From Gammaproteobacteria bacterium (lineage in GTDB: Bacteria > Pseudomonadota > Gammaproteobacteria > Methylococcales > Methylomonadaceae): DNA of 8,647 nt. Under the pieces are notes generated by a model. The model searched no databases. It was given only the letters and a program-made list of their open reading frames with translations, and had not been told where the DNA came from. The number at the start of each line of letters is the position of its first letter. Position 1 is the stretch's first letter. The position numbers were made by a program, and so were the translations under genes. Below, piece by piece: positions 7,733 through 8,647 of the stretch. Location of the stretch: contig JANEMG010000079.1 in the NCBI GenBank assembly GCA_024511045.1, positions 1 through 8,647 of the forward strand, given 5' to 3'.

Positions 7733-7735
7733 AAC
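7722..7735 (-). repeat. Right copy of 14-bp inverted repeat GTTGARCTAARCCG
   Basis: Read on the - strand this is GTTGAGCTAAGCCG, matching the left copy (5334-5347) at 12 of 14 positions. Its last 7 bases on the + strand, GCTCAAC, fit the RYYYAAC box of an attC site. Confidence 0.6.
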
Positions 7736-7796
7736 ACACATTTATCCGTCATGCTGACGCACGACGGATAAAATGCTTATATGTTATATGTTAGCC
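7729..7796. other. attC: attC-like recombination site (putative)
   Basis: On the + strand GCTCAAC (7729-7735, RYYYAAC) is followed by CATTTATCCGTC (7739-7750), which pairs with GACGGATAAAATG (7763-7775) with one bulged A. An apical TGC/GCA mini-stem closes the structure. To the right come GTTATAT (7783) and GTTAGCC (7790). Box, stem, single extrahelical base and box are the order in attC. Weak points are that neither right-hand box fits GTTRRRY fully and that the spacers are unequal (3 versus 7 or 14 bases). On the - strand GTTGAGC is a perfect core, so the site could also be read in the opposite orientation. Confidence 0.45.
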
Positions 7797-7969
7797 CGCG
7801 CTTCGCGCAAAGACCACAGGGAATTTTGCTGGGCTGGGTTTGTGGTTTATTACAGGTTATCGCGTTAAATTCTTGCGGTGTTGGCGACTGGTTAATTCTG
7901 TAAAATCGGCAATCATTTTGTGTTGTTAAATGATGTCACCTTGCTGGTCGTGGTTCTGTTTTTTTTGTG

Positions 7970-8092
7970 TCAATCGTAATTTTTCCGCACCCATTGCTTT
8001 TGCCACTTTGGTAGCCACTCGTTCTCATGCTTCGGGTTCATTGGGGAAATTGTTGTATTGTCATTGCTGTTATTATACCGTTGGCAAATCAT
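7970..8092 (-). CDS. Hypothetical 40-residue small protein (doubtful)
   Basis: ATG at 8092-8090 overlaps the stop of the preceding 54-codon frame. The 40-residue product begins MICQRYNNSNDN and has a tryptophan- and lysine-rich end (WLPKWQKQWVRKNYD). The amino-acid mix of the last part looks coding-like, perhaps a fragment of a longer lost gene, but no family is recognised. Confidence 0.2.
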   Translation of the reverse strand: MICQRYNNSNDNTTISPMNPKHENEWLPKWQKQWVRKNYD

Positions 8093-8253
8093 AATTTAGC
8101 AAAACAGTAGCACCAGAAAATGCCGTAAGCATTTGTTAATATGTGATATGTTTCTATTAGCCGGCTGTTTCTGGCTGCTAAATTTTCAAGTGCGGAAAGT
8201 ATAATTAAGGCATTTTGCAGCAAAATATCGTTGCCAAGTGGTAGGGTAATCAT
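8089..8253 (-). CDS. Hypothetical 54-residue small protein (doubtful)
   Basis: ATG at 8253-8251 opens a 54-codon frame beginning MITLPLGNDILLQNALIIL and ending CFAKL. The middle is hydrophobic and could form a short helix. GGAG lies about 15 bases upstream, too far to be a convincing ribosome binding site. Its TGA overlaps the ATG of a second short frame (ATGA). I recognise no family, and in AT-rich DNA a frame of this length arises easily by chance. Confidence 0.2.
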   Translation of the reverse strand: MITLPLGNDILLQNALIILSALENLAARNSRLIETYHILTNAYGIFWCYCFAKL

Positions 8254-8647
8254 AATTTTGTTTCTTTTCTCCGGCGGTCGGGCAAGCGGAAACTTGTTTT
8301 TCAAATTCCAGTCATTTGGCTTTGTTGCAGTCAGTTGTCAGTTTTATCATTTGTCGTGGTATGTGTTAATCGGGTTGGAAATGGCTGTGGGTTTCGGTTT
8401 TCAGGCAACATTGGTTTTGCATTAGTTATCTTCGGTTATTAACTCTGGTATGGAAACGGTGTTTGGTCGTCAAGTGCCGGTGAAAAATCAAAGGTTATCG
8501 GTTGTTTGGCAATGTCATGTTCTCATTACTAAAGTTTCGGAGTTCAGAAAGACAGAATAACTTGTTGATTGTAAATGAATAGTGCGCTCTAAAGAGGTAT
8601 AATATTGGGAACTTGAAATCCAAATCACACCTCAATAGAACGCTTAT

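Larger units (their letters stand above)
5334..7735 (+). mobile_element. Tyrosine recombinase + IS91-type transposase unit
   Basis: A roughly 2.4-kb unit bounded by the inverted 14-mers holds two genes in tight overlap and ends in a palindrome. It can be read as a gene cassette whose first bases (GTTGAAC) pair with the R''-type box of its own attC (GCTCAAC), or as an IS91-like element abutting a GAAC target. The unit carries no recognised passenger gene beyond the two recombination enzymes. The ends are inferred from repeats and have not been confirmed by an empty site. Confidence 0.55.
4082..7796. mobile_element. Integron platform: intI, putative attI core and first array unit
   Basis: The layout is that of an integron: intI on the - strand, then a promoter and control region, then a GTTRRRY core (5334), then genes on the + strand, then an attC-like stem-loop (7729-7796). 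The integrase assignment is secure. The attI and attC calls are structural inferences from short motifs. The extent to the right is unknown because the AT-rich tract continues past the window. Confidence 0.6.
7797..8647. other. AT-rich tract without recognisable genes
   Basis: After about 7797 the base composition becomes clearly AT-richer than the rest of the window, with many runs of T on the + strand. No frame is long enough or similar enough to a known family to call a normal gene. A CGCTTCGCG hairpin (7799-7807) stands at its left border, like the one after the left core (5346-5354). GTTRRRY-type heptamers occur at 7864 and 7925 (GTTAAAT), but no second attC-like fold was found. Short coding-like pieces occur on the - strand. 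It could be another cassette, a decayed gene or foreign DNA; it continues beyond the window. Confidence 0.5.

Noticed and set aside
7814..7846. ACCACA / TGTGGT inverted repeat
   Set aside because: Only 6 bp with a 22-base loop in AT-rich DNA; likely chance.
7729..7870. A long attC ending at GTTAAAT (7864-7870)
   Set aside because: GTTAAAT fits GTTRRRY, but the intervening sequence does not fold as one symmetrical stem; the shorter 7729-7796 structure is better supported.

Overview
The window looks like a proteobacterial chromosome segment, most likely gammaproteobacterial. Evidence: a moderately GC-rich left part with thiC, a divergent moaC / moaDE pair and a DUF2797 gene of the type common in Pseudomonas-like genomes, followed by a mobile platform. 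I cannot name a species. The left edge cuts thiC; the right edge lies in an AT-rich tract of different composition.

Housekeeping part (1-3963). The 3' end of thiC (thiamine pyrimidine synthesis, +) converges on moaC (-). Between them are three inverted repeats, one of them REP-like. moaC is divergent from moaD-moaE (+). All three moa genes act in molybdenum cofactor synthesis: MoaC makes cyclic pyranopterin monophosphate (with MoaA), and MoaD/MoaE convert it to molybdopterin. moaD overlaps moaE by ATGA and its product carries two extra residues after the usually terminal Gly-Gly. A zinc-finger-like DUF2797 gene follows.

Mobile part (4082 to about 7796). A complete integron integrase gene (intI, -) carries the IntI-specific insert and all catalytic residues. 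An ATA triplet stands at the expected start position behind a perfect ribosome binding site. Upstream of it are a promoter candidate, a perfect 34-bp palindrome (bidirectional terminator candidate) and a GTTGAAC sequence matching the GTTRRRY integron core. From that core rightwards, on the + strand, run a second, non-IntI tyrosine recombinase and an IS91-type HUH transposase. These two overlap by ATGA, and the transposase has a frameshift near its N-terminus. The segment ends in a palindrome whose last 14 bases are the inverted, slightly diverged copy of the first 14 (GTTGARCTAARCCG). It then passes into a bulged stem-loop resembling an attC recombination site. One reading is a roughly 2.4-kb gene cassette holding a recombinase-HUH transposase pair, sitting at the first position of the integron. 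The alternative is an IS91-like element inserted next to a GAAC target.

Right part (about 7797-8647). AT-rich sequence with no long gene. On the - strand two very short open frames overlap by ATGA. This tract is probably foreign, either another cassette or decayed DNA, and it runs off the window.
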